NCBI GenBank assembly: GCA_035041965.1
Contig: JAPYMA010001103.1
Coordinates: 1 to 64,000 of the forward strand
Length of the DNA: 64,000 nt
Origin: Anisakis pegreffii
Lineage: Eukaryota > Nematoda > Chromadorea > Rhabditida > Anisakidae
Reading direction: 5' to 3'
In this document: one piece after another, positions 8,396-21,100 of the stretch
Layout of the letters: each line of letters begins with the position of its first letter
Position numbering within the stretch: position 1 is the first letter of the stretch
The notes under the pieces: model-generated
Told to the model about the DNA's origin: nothing
Databases searched by the model: none
The model's input: the letters and a program-made list of their open reading frames with translations, nothing else
Program-made: the position numbers and the translations under genes

Positions 8396-11300
8396 TTATG
8401 CGGCTGGTATATGCGAATTGACTCGTTTCTTGGATGCCTGATGCAATAACGGCTGTGTGCTTCGACGGTTTACGACGGTTTCTGACATCGACAAGAAGAG
8501 ATTTTCCGTGAAGGCGACCTCTTTTCGACAGAATTTGCACATCACACTGAAATTAACCATAACATCTGCGTGAAATTTCAGACCGCTCATCAATTGTTTT
8601 ACCAAAATTTTCAGAATCTTGCGATTTTACATGGCACGCATAATTAATTGAAAGCAGTCGTGAAAGCGCAACATTTAGCTAGTAGCTTCATGCGCATTTC
8701 CATGCAACAAGAGCTTTTCTGACCAAAACCCTTCGGAAGTTAGGCCAAATAATTTTTTTTTGAAAACTTCTTTCCACAAAAATTTCCCAAAAGGAATAAA
8801 ATTGTCATAAATGTTGGCTATATCACAAATCGATCAACACATAGATCGCAGCTTGGTTCAGCCCATAGGGTAGAGTAATAAGTTTCAGCCCCGCCATAGA
8901 GGGTGACATTGTACTCTAGTGCATATCAGCGGGACCGTTCTTGAAAAAACGGATCTCCATACTTTTGCTTAGTTGGTCTCATTGATGCAGCCCTGTACTC
9001 CAGGATGAGGTATGCGGGACACAAATATTATATAAAACCCTAGAGTCGCCCACGATTACTTATTATGGATGGGCTCTATTTGAATAGCGACAGTTGAGAT
9101 GACAAGATAGATGATTTTCGATTGTTCAGTTGGAAATATAATGCGAGGATATCAGTGGCATGATGAAAGCTAATTGATCGCTACGAAATTTTTGTTATTG
9201 TTATCATCCGGATTAGTATTATTATTATTATTGTCATAAGCCTGCTTATTTTATCATTACTATTGTTATTATTATCGTCATTATGATTATTGTTGCCGTA
9301 AATGATAAATATCATCCACTAGGGACCACTTACCTTTTGAACATAGAACGGAATTCTCGCATTCGGAAGTAACACAACGGTTGTAGCAGTGAATGAAGAC
9401 ACATCAGAGATTGAAATATCCATCGGAGATAAAACATACTCCTTCTCGAGAGAATGTTGCGAATGAAGGTGAACATTCTGCACGATATCAATGTATTATC
9501 AATTAGCTGCCTTATCAATTTGGTGATGAACAATTAGCTCTAAGATGCCTTTTATAGGTGGTAACTTGTAAGTTAAAACCAGAGATGTGTTATGATTACA
9601 ACCACAATGTAATCGGTAAAGATAATCAATTGATAACTGATAAAATGTAACAGAAACAACTGAAGATATTGATAACATCAGATGAGATTTCGAAACGACT
9701 TTGGTAAAGGAAATCATTTTACCTTTTACCTTGTCAATAAAAAAGAATTTACCTTGTAAAAAGGAAAAAGAATTTCTTTTACCTTGTCAATCTGCTAACG
9801 TAGAGAAATTGTATGGCGGAATATGAAATCAGATAAACCGTATAGATCATAATAACACTTCCAATCACAATCACATACTTATTTCGTTTGAGTATGTGTT
9901 TATGTGTTCGTTTTTGTTCACCTACAAGGAAACCATTTGATTTGACAAGATATTTGTGACAAGATACATAGCCTAGGGATGGAATCAGAAATGGTGAGGA
10001 ATTGTTCGAATGTGTGACAGACGGAAAATATAAAGGGCCTCGATCGAAACTCGTCGTTTATGAGCCACAGTTTCATTGAGATTATTCCTGTATCGCAGAA
10101 TATCACTAAAAACTTCTTGAGCTAACCGTTTTCTCCATTCATTTTGTATTCACCTGCTGCACACATCTGAAACAAAAAACACTTCCTTCAACCACTGCAT
10201 AGTTTTTAACACATAAATTTAAATTTGAAAAAAAAATTATTCGGTTCTTATTCAGCTATTGGTTTTTCACAATGTTGCCGTTTAATCCATTTTTCTCATA
10301 TTATGAAATTAACAAACTATGTTTATCGAGTTACTCTTTTATTGAGTGTTAGTGCCAAGTGAAAAGTCGACGCCATACGAACTTGGTGACATGTGGAAGG
10401 TGATGAAGTTGACTCACCTGAGCATCACTCTTGATGATACGTGATATTACCCGTATAAGGGCCGTGTAACAAATTATCGATATTATCAGGCAAGTGAAGC
10501 AGAATACAATTACACCAACGTTGAAAACAAACTGCGAATCTAGCGATGTTCCGCTTCGCACGTAACAGGCTGCAACAAGCATGATTAGCATGAGGAATAT
10601 TATCCTTTTCATTGGTATTATTATGATTATTGTTATTATTGGTGTTGTTATAATTATGATCATCATTATTATAGGACGAAGAAATTAAGACGAACGTTTC
10701 CAAGAGGCGACTGAAACGCCCTTGGAACAAGATTTTTTACAGAAAGCTCGTAGAGAATTTGTCTTACATGATGGAAGTGGCTGCCGTGTTGAATTTGCTT
10801 CCAATGTAGCCTTTTTGCCTGAAAGCCGACGAATGAATCGAGCAAAACTTTCTCATTGTTTTCTGATTGCTTATTGTAGTATTCTTACTGCTATATCTTA
10901 TATTATAGTATGCTCAAATCAATCATCAGTAATTGCAGTATATTACGAAGTTGCGACATCAATTCATTTCAATCAGCAAAATTTCACATTATCACAATCC
11001 CACAAATGAAATCTCCCGATGTTTCAATGAATTGGTTTGCGATAATTACGGAAAAAAGGATTAACTTCGCTAATAAAGCGTGTACAGTGAATGTTCTTTA
11101 TGCTAAATGAATTTTCTAATATTTTGCATCGGATTAAGTTCAAAAAAGTAAAGGTTTTTCATTGATATATCCACAGAAATGTCCCGTTCATCTATCATCA
11201 TTCTATCATGAATTTTTATCGTTGATCTATTCGAGCTAAGAATTGACTTCACATTGTACTCCCGTTTTGTCATTATAGCTCATTAAAAGAGCTGCATTAA

Positions 11301-13528
11301 GCAGTAATTTGATTTGCAAACAGATTATTGCTGAAGGCAGAGACAGCAGACACGTAAACGGGAGTGAATTTAATTTGGAGAACATGAAAATTGTTTTTTT
11401 CAAAGTTATTTGATAGACGAACGTTTTGCGATGCAATCCGGCTTGATATAGATCGATTGTTCTCTGGACCCGATCAGTAGTATTGATACGGTGAATATCC
11501 ACGCACTTAACCAGCAAACAATTAGAAGGGCGATTACACGACATCTGAAATTCCTTTATATTACGATACATCTACGCACATCCGCTGTCATCAATTGCAA
11601 TAACAAGCTCATTTCGACGAGCTGTCATCCACGAACTTCATAGCGCAACTTCCGCGGTTATTTGTCAGATTTATCAATGTAGCATTAACATGAACATCTC
11701 AGATTTCATTACTTATAAGCTCAGATCCACTCAGCTCATGTTTTTTGCTGTCCGTTGAATAGAAGAGATTTTGAGGTTTTCAGGCAAATTGACGAAGCAA
11801 CTCTTTAGTGGATAATTTGTAAGGTTCATTTGGATTGGTAATCTCCATCTAGATGGATAGCCGCTACACTGCCAAATTTAATGCAGTTGATCTATCAATG
11901 ATCAATAGTGAACGTCTCTGATAATTTGACTTTAGCAATGTATGATGCCACGAAATAAATTCATGCTTTTGTCTTATTATTGCGGAACGAGCTGGTCATT
12001 TGCATGACTGCGTAGTGAATGTGTGAAAATGAGTTCATTTCTGGAGAACTGAACAATAACGTGTTTTGTGAATGGTGAACGCTTCGACCTCGTAACAATT
12101 TGTCGATAGCGTAATGGATAAACAATGAACAAATATTCATTGAGTGTAATCATAAGCAGATTCAGAATTGTGGCCAAATTCGAGAAACGAAGGATCATCA
12201 GAGTGAGCTGATCGATTTTCATGAACACCATTGACGAGGTCATACCGAACGGTAACAGTTTTAATGCCCAAACGATTGAGCATACACCTGAAATAATCAA
12301 GTGAATTTCGTTGACTCAGATGCATGAATTGAAACTGTGATTTACAAACAAAGTAGTTATCACCTCATCTAATAAAGCATTATTTGCGGGTTTATGATAT
12401 CTGATCGGTATATTTTATGTTAGAATCGAGTCTCTCTTGAATGGATAATTTACCAATTGCAAATCTTATTGCATACTAATTTGATTTCATCTATGCAATC
12501 TGAGCAATCTCAGAACTTTATTCAGTAATCAATGGATTTAGTCCAAAGCTAGTAAGCTTGCAAACTTAATCTTGAATGCTTCACCTGAGAATTTTGAAAC
12601 ATTTTGCTTAAAAGCGAAGAATATAATATTTCCAAATCAGCGAACGTGTTCACCTAATCTGAACCGCCCAATAATTTGCCTTTTATATGTTTAGAACAAA
12701 GTGATTCTCAGTTGATGAGGAAATCGCAGTTGTAACATTACACATAAGCTATATCTGTGATGATTTCAAACAGATTTTTCCAAGAATTCATGAAAATTCC
12801 CAAGCATTTTTTAATATTTTAGATACCCTGAGATTAATTTATCTTCCCTGCGGCATGTTCCAATCGCCCTCATCTCATTCCTCGATGAAAAACGCTCGCT
12901 TCTCGTCTATTTCTCACCGCTCTTATCTGATCGTGAAAACGATCACTGAGCAATTTCTTATTTTCTTCAACAAACTCGAACTACATTTTCGACTATTTTT
13001 GGTGATCACATTCATTTGGTCATTAACGATTCCGTTTATTATCAAACGAATCGAGTTTTTTAGGACCACAGCATTCGCAGGCTTGTTTTTGCTCTTGAAA
13101 TATTAGGCATTTGAAGTATTAGGCATTTTAAGGTTGCCGCCTCTTACAAGCTACGAAATGAATGTGTTGATTTGTAGTGATAAAGTGATTGAGTGACTCA
13201 CTTTTGAGGAGATCAATGAGTGCGAAATTGAATATCATAATGTAGAAGACATGCGAGAAGAAACTTCGTCTGCGTCGAAAGAACACGTATAAAATGGTGA
13301 AATTGAACAGAAATGCCGCAATTCCACACAAAATGAACAGAAGACCGAAGGCATAGGCTGCATCAACGGGAATCGAATGCGAACTCTTGAATGATCTGCA
13401 GCAGTGACAATCACGGCAATAATCAAAATAAAATCAACCAGAACAACGCCACTTACAATTATCACAATGCAAAACGACAACGGTGTCACTCCTGATGAAT
13501 ACAATCCGATTATGGAATCACATTCCAT
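8396..13528 (-). CDS. Rhodopsin-like seven-transmembrane receptor
   Basis: Reconstructed minus-strand exons, all phase-compatible: 13202-13395 (TM1-TM2 start), 12089-12287 (rest of TM2, TM3), 11423-11544 (TM4), 10418-10569 (TM5), 10154-10166 (13-nt microexon, third inner loop), 9783-9921 (TM6), 9334-9477 (TM7) and 8396-8546 (basic C-tail, stop). They give about 370 residues. Family marks: TM1 GIAAFLFNFTILYVFF followed by a basic RRRR loop; at the end of TM3 NEYLFIVYPLRYRQ, so Asn-Glu-Tyr replaces Asp-Arg-Tyr; a TM4 tryptophan in IVCWLSAWIF; TM7 ending LLQPLCYFRMREFR in the place of NPxxY. A first exon at about 13457-13528 (MECDSIIGLYSSG..., donor GTAAGT) is possible but joins in phase only if the next exon starts at a weaker acceptor after ATTCAAG. 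The ligand is unknown; this looks like a nematode orphan receptor. Donors GTCGAA and GTTCGT are weak. Certain of the receptor class, less so of the first exon. Confidence 0.85.
10154..10166 (-). other. 13-nt microexon of the receptor gene
   Basis: The sequence TTTGTTTCAG|ATGTGTGCAGCAG|GTGAAT has a strong acceptor and an acceptable donor. Exon 10418-10569 ends in phase 0, but the TM6 exon (starting at 9921) is open only when entered in phase 1: entered in phase 0 it meets TGA after 16 codons. Inserting these 13 nt supplies exactly the missing phase and adds Met-Cys-Ala-Ala and one Gly base to the third inner loop. Confidence 0.65.
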
Positions 13529-14697
13529 GAAATGAGTCAGGTGCGAAACTGATGTGTTTGTGATGCAACGTTGTTCAACTTAGTTGACCCAGCAAACTAC
13601 CAGAAATTCCAAAAACAGTTCAAGTGAAAAATTTCGACTATAAATGAGCTCTTCTCCGAAATTATCCCAAATTTTCAGGAACACTAGATGTCCAGTAATG
13701 AAGTGATGGTAAATGATCATTAAAGAAGTTTGAATAAGTAATGAAAGTGTTGAAACTCTGGCTATAAATAAAAACTCTGCTGACTAACCCTGTGCTGGTG
13801 AAATTCGATAACGCTTTGAGTTTCTCTAGTTGTTCCATTACGGCACGTGAATTGCTGCCTGAAACGGTGAAGAATTGTCTTTTGTGAGAATCTCGTTGGG
13901 ACTATTCGACGAGCAGAGAGCGCACTCTGATCAAAATTCGAACAATGCAAGTGATTTATATAGGCAATGAAGAAGCTTTGCACACAGCGTTATCGCCCAC
14001 TAAGGAGCGATAATTCAAAGAGCAATAAAACCATCGAACGAATGAATCCCTTGCTTGCTTTTGTTTCAAAGAAGATTTAATCGCAACCGTATAAATCAAA
14101 CTCTTCTCGGTTCATGTTCATGATTGTGAGCCAGCAAAGGATTATTCGTTTGTCTGTTTTGGCGGAAGCAAAATTTATTATCATTCAATTGGAAGCTCTC
14201 AGCTTAGTTTTGTTTTTGAAGTGATCACCGATTTGGGAATTGTGAACACCATTTAGTTGGATTACCATGAGCGCTTAGTTCGCGACAAGAAATACTTCGA
14301 ACATTCATCGCATGATAACTTGCTTGAAAAAACAAGAGTTATTGTTTTGTTTTGTTTGTTGTTGTGATTGCGTTCATACGGCATCATCCCAAGAATAGAT
14401 TTATGAATTGAGCATAAGTAAAGAATCCACTTGGCCTCTCTCTCAAGTTTTCCCAATGGGATTGATGAAAGAGATGATTAAGCTGTTCGATCGAGCACAT
14501 TCTTCAAACACTTTTAACGAACTGAACAGTTTCTGGCTATGATCTATGAGCCAGACATACTTGGTGTGATTTGCACACATTATTTGCTCGAGCGAGATTC
14601 TCGCATCGGCTTAAAATTTGGTTCAGTTGATTTTTTGAAAGAACACATCGGATTTTCATTGATAATACTAACAAGTTTTTGATGACAATATTTGATC
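13529..14697. other. 5' flank of the receptor, no second gene seen
   Basis: Upstream side of the minus-strand receptor. A 73-codon minus-strand open frame at 13762-13983 has no motif and does not splice naturally to the receptor exons. Any promoter or untranslated first exon of the receptor would lie here, but I cannot point to one. Confidence 0.4.
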
Positions 14698-15582
14698 GTA
14701 TAGATCAGTGGTTCTCACGTTCGGGTGCTCCATTGCCCCTTTTAATGATCTGGTAGGCTGCCGTTACCCCCCCCCCCTCCTTTCTGATACAGGAACTTGC
14801 TGTTTTTACGTACAACGTCAGGAATAAGCGGAAAACCAGTCCGGGAATTTCTTAGCGGCGTGAAAGAAATTAGTGTCCGAGACCGTGGTGTTGCTCATTA
14901 TCGCAATCTATTATGATTGCATGAAAAGCTATTGTCTATAACACGCTCACTTCAAACTGATTCAGATGGATTCTCATTCTTTTCAGACGTGTTGTATTCA
15001 CTCTCATAGCTATTACATGCGAATATCGTTCTCTTGATGAGTTTTTCTCATTCACTTCGTCTCATTTCACTTTACAATTCGAATCATTTTCTTATTCTGT
15101 AGCATGTACTATTTACTGGATGCGTTGACGAGTGTTGACAACCGAAATCAACAATACAGCAGTCGAATATTATTGCTCAACAACGTTCAACAGTCAAATG
15201 ATCAATTATAGAGTGTATTTCACAGAATGAGAATTTGACTTTAACTGTTGAGTAAAATGAATGAGAAATTAGCAGAAGAGAACACTTTTGGTGATAAAAG
15301 CTATGAGAGCGATTGTAACAGCAAGGAAAAGAATGAAAACGTTGTTAAAACGAACAAAAACCCTATTAGGCCTTTATGAGCTAACGATACTCACAACAGA
15401 AACTAGGATAATGAAGAGTATTGCCATCAACTAAGCGCATTTACATATCCCAGTTAAAAATCACATCGGTGTTCTATCATAACATAACAATACTAATTTT
15501 CCGATCCCTCCATTACCCCTTGATACCTACAAATTACCCAAAATGGGTATTTTCACCCCTTATGAGAAACATTGGTACAGAT
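14698..15582 (+). mobile_element. hAT-like non-autonomous DNA transposon, copy 2 (8-bp target duplication)
   Basis: The element is 14706-15574 (869 bp) and begins CAGTGGTTCTCACG. The far end reads TGAGAAACATTG, the complement of the start with two changes. It is flanked by GTATAGAT (14698-14705) and GTACAGAT (15575-15582), identical at 7 of 8 positions, which is the strongest insertion mark in the window and gives the element its precise ends. The body aligns with copies 1 and 3. A run of ten C at about 14768-14777 is private to this copy. No transposase is encoded. Confidence 0.88.
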
Positions 15583-17825
15583 ACTGAAACAATGATATCT
15601 AAAACCATAATCAAGAAAATTTCAACACATAATTGAGTACGAGTTGCAAGTTGAGAACACAGCAAGACGATGTGAGACAATAAGCCTCAAATTTCATTTT
15701 TCTATAATACTGAATATGATACTGAATATAGTACTGAATCAGAATTCATTTTATAATGGTGAAAACTTTGTGGATGATCAGAAAGCTTTGTTGATCGATC
15801 TGCAATCAAGATACCAGTGGATGTGATATGTTCATAAAATGTGTACTGAATAGATTAGCACCCATATTGGATTAATACTAGGCAACTTAAAATGAGTTTT
15901 TAGTACGTTGCATTATTACCGTATGAGTGCGTCGAAATTATTGCGTTGACGTTGATGGAGTGCATAATTCGATGTGTAAATAAGTAGTTATGATTTCCAA
16001 TGAACACTATAAACGAAAGATGAAACGAATCGTGAAAGGTTTCTATTGGAATATTAGTATAGAACTGAGATTATTTCATAGCATTTTATATGATGGCGAG
16101 GTGATTCATAGACAGATAACAATTCTTAGTTGAGAAATAATTTACATAATATTTGATATCGAATCAGCTATACAATATCAGAATTGCGTCGTCGTCGTCG
16201 TCGAATAATGGCAAGAAGGCTCGATTAAAATCGAGTGTAAACAACATTTTAATGAGCTACTCGAGTACTAGTCATAATTATCTACACGAAACACAAGTTG
16301 ATTACTATCGCCACAGACGTAGATGCATGCGTGGGCATATCTCATTACCTTTCACATTCATATGAGTTATCATTCATATGAGAATAATCACTATGAAAAT
16401 AATAGCGATCACAGTAAGGAAGGGCTTGTTAGGTTTCATGACGTAGATGTTCTGATGACGACCACTCAGCAGTTTCTAATGCTCACAAACAATCGAACAG
16501 TATCGGATTCGCTCGATCCATACTACATTGAGGATGATGTGTGGATAACAGTGACAATAACAGATGCAAAAGTGACTAAAACGCTGGCGAACAGCTCCAT
16601 TGGAAGTTGATCAGTCGGAATCAAAAGATTAGTTACCGTTGATCCCCTGACATGATCAGTAGTGATCATTAGGCAGTGCTATTGGATTCGTGGAGAAATC
16701 TGCACATTTCACTGAGCAACTCCTAGCAGGAATACTCAAAAAACAATTCGAAGGATAAACAATCTCACGTTCCATTGAAAAGCGGAAGTTTTCGCTGAGA
16801 ATTTCGTTTTGAAGACGAGATTACTTTGAGTTTTCCTTGTAATTCCGGTGAGAATTAATCGAGATTGCTGGTTACGATGAGAGAATGTTTTTACTATTCA
16901 TTTGCCATTCGTTTCATTATTTATTCAAAAACAGAAATAATTGAATTCATTCTATTTGTTCCAATCTAATCTAATTGCTGTGTGCCCTGATGGTAACCAT
17001 AATAGTAATAATAGCACAAGTAATAATAGTCGTAATCATATTTATAATAAGAAATTCGCATTTTTCACAAGGATCAATTCTCTTGGGACAATAGCACCGA
17101 AGCAAAACGGAAACATATCAGTTCATATTCTCAAAACTCGCTTAAGATCTGCTATCGAGATGCTGCACTAGTGAGAACTATCTCACAGTTGCAGATATTC
17201 AGCGTTTACGAGAATTTCACTTCATTGAAGAATCTCTCTCTCTGATAGATAAATCCAGTGAATTTATACTAGAGTAACAACGTTCTGAGGTGACTTCTGA
17301 AGTGACTGATGAAGATGAACTATGGAATGACTGAGTAATGCACATGTTAGGCTCTACCAAGAGTGGGAGTTAGAAGCATTAAGGGTGAGACCAATCATGA
17401 TAGCAGATCTTAAGTGAATTTCGAGAATCGGAAACGAACTGAGCCTTGCCGGAGTAAATTGAAAACACGTTAGAGCAAATTGAACGACTATTCGTGATAA
17501 TCTAATTTGTGCAAAGAACATTTTCACTAGCTAGTCTCATTAAAGCGATACACATTGGTGTCATCACAACTAATTCCCAGCTATAAGTTACCCGATCAAT
17601 TCAGTGATTTCATCATGTCACCATGCTCATCTCAGTGCCGCTCATCGATGTTGCAAGCTCACTGCTTCCAGTTTTGACTGATGAACAAATGAACAAAGCC
17701 AAAACTGAAAATAGACCAAATAAAAAGGTTTTGAAATTCATCTGAAATGTTTTTGGCATCGTCTCATGTGCTAAATTTTTAAATCACCATCATCTGTACC
17801 ATATAATGTTTGAAGGAAGGAAATC
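15583..17825. other. Gene-free stretch with unrecognised open frames
   Basis: A CGT triplet run lies at 16187-16203. A plus-strand frame at 16323-16610 ends in a peptide with a plausible exon look (VDVLMTTTQQFLMLTNN... VWITVTITDA, one N-glycosylation-like NRT), but I find no partner exon and no family. Nothing else is supported. Confidence 0.35.
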
Positions 17826-17878
17826 CAGCATTGATATCATCACATTTGATGATATCAAATGTGATGATATCAATGCTG
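17826..17878. repeat. 53-bp palindrome with perfect 24-bp arms
   Basis: The arms at 17826-17849 and 17855-17878 are exact reverse complements (outer end CAGCATTGATATCATC, inner end CACATTTGA) around the 5-nt centre TGATA. Further GATATC-type symmetry continues to about 17902. Such perfect symmetry suggests either a recent inverted duplication or a cruciform or foldback remnant. The centre holds two overlapping TGATATC-like motifs, so a repeated transcription-factor site is another reading. Confidence 0.9.
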
Positions 17879-17883
17879 AAATA

Positions 17884-18132
17884 TCATGATATGATATCAT
17901 CTGCTCTCGAAATGCGCAACTGACACAAACTGATCAAATCACTGACTTGTTCAAAAAGACGTTTCACAATCAAACTTATTCGTGTCGTCGTGGTAGTGAA
18001 GTGGACACGAAATGGCATATTTATCTGACTGAAACTACTCGGTGAAGATGCTGCTTGATTATTCAAATTAGGTGCTTGAAACGAACACATTAAACATCTG
18101 TAATCACGAACGAAAAGATGAATTATTAAAGC
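17884..18132 (-). CDS. Candidate terminal exon, unknown protein
   Basis: A minus-strand frame of about 82 codons starts after a good acceptor (GTGATTACAG) and runs to a stop. The composition looks protein-like rather than random: a Pro/Ser/Asn/Gln-rich start (SFQAPNLNNQAASSPSS), then MPFRVHFTTTTTRISLIVKR and LFEQVSDLISLCQLRI, which could form an amphipathic helix. I do not recognise a family and cannot find the preceding exons. It may be chance. Confidence 0.25.
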   Translation of the reverse strand, partial: ALIIHLFVRDYRCLMCSFQAPNLNNQAASSPSSFSQINMPFRVHFTTTTTRISLIVKRLFEQVSDLISLCQLRISRADDIIS

Positions 18133-21100
18133 AAACACACTGATTTCGTCTTTTGGTTTCAAACAACACCGGTCGATATTGCTGGATTAAAACTGCTTAG
18201 ATGTGCTTAACATAGAACCGAGCGAGATTCATCCCCCCGCTTGTCATATGATCAGTGAGATTCAGTGGTATGACATGAAGCAAACCAACAACTTGGAAAG
18301 CGCTCCTACTGAACGGCTGCTAAGAGCCAAACAAGAAGTGGAAGGCTGCAGCCTGCTGTTAGAATGCAGCTAAATGATTTCGTGCAAAACGCATATCAAT
18401 CAGCATAACATTATAGAGTTTCGAGAAATTGTTTCATCTGAAATCAAATGATCAAATGATGGATGATCGAATGCATAATGTGTCGATTGATTGCACAAAT
18501 AAGTCAACAGGAAATGAAGCAAATCAATTCCGAAACACGCCATCAACATCCTGAATCAATGCAAACGTTTTCCCAAGTGCTTCAAACGACGAGTGCTTGC
18601 TTGCGATGATGAATCGCTGCAACAAAACATTCGGCCGTCAACAACAAAACCTGTGCAAGGCTTGTTGCAGACAAGCTCGTGAATGGATCGAAGAAAAGTT
18701 CTGTCCAAAAGAGATTAGAATAAGGCCTTCCGATTGAATAATTCATGATTAGATAATAATTGTGAGGCATGAGCATGGAGTAATGGCGGTGTATAATGTG
18801 GAAGTTAAGTGACTAATTGAGAACTTTAAACAAAACGTGGTAATCTAACCACAGTAATGATACTAACACTAATAATAGTAGTGACTATAACACGAGTAAT
18901 AGCAGTAGTAGTCTGACAATAAAAATAAGCAGAACAGTGATTAATTGTTGACTATTGATAAAGTTAAGCCTTAATGCAAGGCAACTAATCTGCAGTAAAC
19001 GAATTGCTTCGACGGATGTCCATTTTGAGTTGTTATTTTGATGATGAGAAGGAATCACATCAGCTTAATGTGCTTGTTATTTTCATAAGTTGATTGTTAT
19101 TGATGTGAATTTATTTATTTATTCATTTATTTATTCATTTGCATGCATCCAACAACGGGAATGCTTTCTTTCGCTTGATTTATTTGTGGTATTAGCTTAT
19201 CAAAAATTCGTTATTATTATTATTATTATTATCGTCGTATTGCTGCAGCATACTGATTGCTACTTAATCACCATTGCATTGTTGCTATATGCATATTGAC
19301 GAACAATTTTTCGGTATTCTGCAAATACAAATTAAAACGTTCTTAATGTGCTCGGATCTCTCAATTGAATCGTTGCTCACTAACAACTCACCAAAAAGCA
19401 TCGAACACTGTTAATCGGATTTGTCATAAACGTAAACAGAACAAAAGAAAGCAAATAGTCGATTCTTGGATATTGGCAAATATTAGTTATATCCGTTGTA
19501 GTTTTGCGGGATGCCGTCCAAAATGGACTGATTGTTCGCATTACTCGTCTGGTTGAGTAAACATTCATTGTTATCACATTTATCCATTGAAGCTCATTGG
19601 GATTATTGCTTCACCTAGCAAATTGATCATTGAAAGTGTTTTTTGATCAGAAATTTATCATTAACGTATCAATACCGTTCGGATATAATGAATCAGTCAC
19701 GTTCATAGCACATTGGATTTATATTGATACATTATATTCGTAGAATCAGGATTAGATTATGGTTGATATCAACATAGTTCGTTGCTGATTGCTAGCAGGT
19801 ATTTCGTAGAGAATCCCTTCGACAGCCACCTACCCAAATAAAGATTTTCGACGACACCACTGCAGTGTTCATGAACAACAACCCAATAGGGATTGCCATC
19901 GTCAGGCTAACCGTACTCTCAGATTTGCCCACAGACACATCAATTTCTTAACATCATTCGATCCAGCTGAACCTCTAGATTCAGAAAAATATAATTTCGT
20001 TGAGCTTCCTTGAGGAGATATGACTATTTTTCAAAGCTATTTCAACCGTTGATAAATGACTGCTGATAAATGTTAACTTGACACTACACGTTATTCATAG
20101 TCTTTAGGTACTTTTTGCTTTTTAGATAACAGAGTCTGACGCTTATTGTTGATCCTGTTGAATGTTGATATGCACAGATACATGTATGTGTTTACGAAGA
20201 ATCAAAATAAGTGACTAGGAGCATAAACGAAGTTAATCCAATGATACTATCGTATCAATAGAAAGGAGATTGACTCACTGGTCTGATATTTTGACTCTAC
20301 CACATTAGTTGAATCGGGAAAATTGTTACAACTAATAGTAAGCAGATTATTGTCAGCGTAAACAAGATATACGACTGAACAAGCGCATATAAACTATCGA
20401 TGTTGTCACCAGCGAATCAACATGCCCAGAATCATTACAACTGAGATTTCGGCACAACATTTCGGCACACAAACTGATGTTGTTGTCAAGAAAACTCACT
20501 TTAAGGAAGGACATACTCGCATATAGTTTCAAAAACTTCTACTGAGCTTACGAAACAGCGGACATTTCAGGTGAAGTGGACTTAAAATCGTTCGCAAGTT
20601 CTCAAGATGAATTGCGATTGAAGTTCTTCGACTACTGCCCCAAATGACTCCTGTGACCATAAAAGTGATCCATCCCATAATAGACAGTATTGCATTGGTA
20701 GACTGCAAGACGCATTGATATTTCTGAGGAAACAGGAAAAAAACACAGAGAATGATACATTAGAAGTACATTAGATATAATAGGAAACAGAAAATGGAAC
20801 GAGAAAAATGGTCGCCGCGTCTTAATGAGAATTTGGCTGATTGTGAGCATATTTCGAAATGATAATGGAATTGTGAAATTCACAATGGTCGTCACACAAC
20901 ATAATCAAATATTTCAGGCATGTCCGTCCGTCCATCCAAGCTGCGTCCTCCATTCATATGACGAGTGCAAAGTAGGTCATTACATAATCTTTTCTTTTGC
21001 AGTGGAATTATTGCGGTTCAAAGAAATTTTCATTTTGAAGCACTTCCACTTTAAGATGAGTTCCCTATATAACCATGACGAATTGCTTGTGCAAAATGTA

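Noticed and set aside
10722..11009. 95-codon plus-strand frame
   Set aside because: It lies in the intron between the TM4 and TM5 exons on the other strand, with no motif and no splice or promoter context.
12855..13106. 83-codon plus-strand hydrophobic frame
   Set aside because: It lies in an intron of the receptor on the opposite strand; T-rich composition explains the hydrophobicity.
13386..13456. Treating the hydrophobic stretch SGVVLVDFILIIAVIVTAA as the receptor's first membrane helix
   Set aside because: It is bounded by GTAAGT and CTGCAG and is most simply a short intron. The real first helix follows in the next exon in a different frame.
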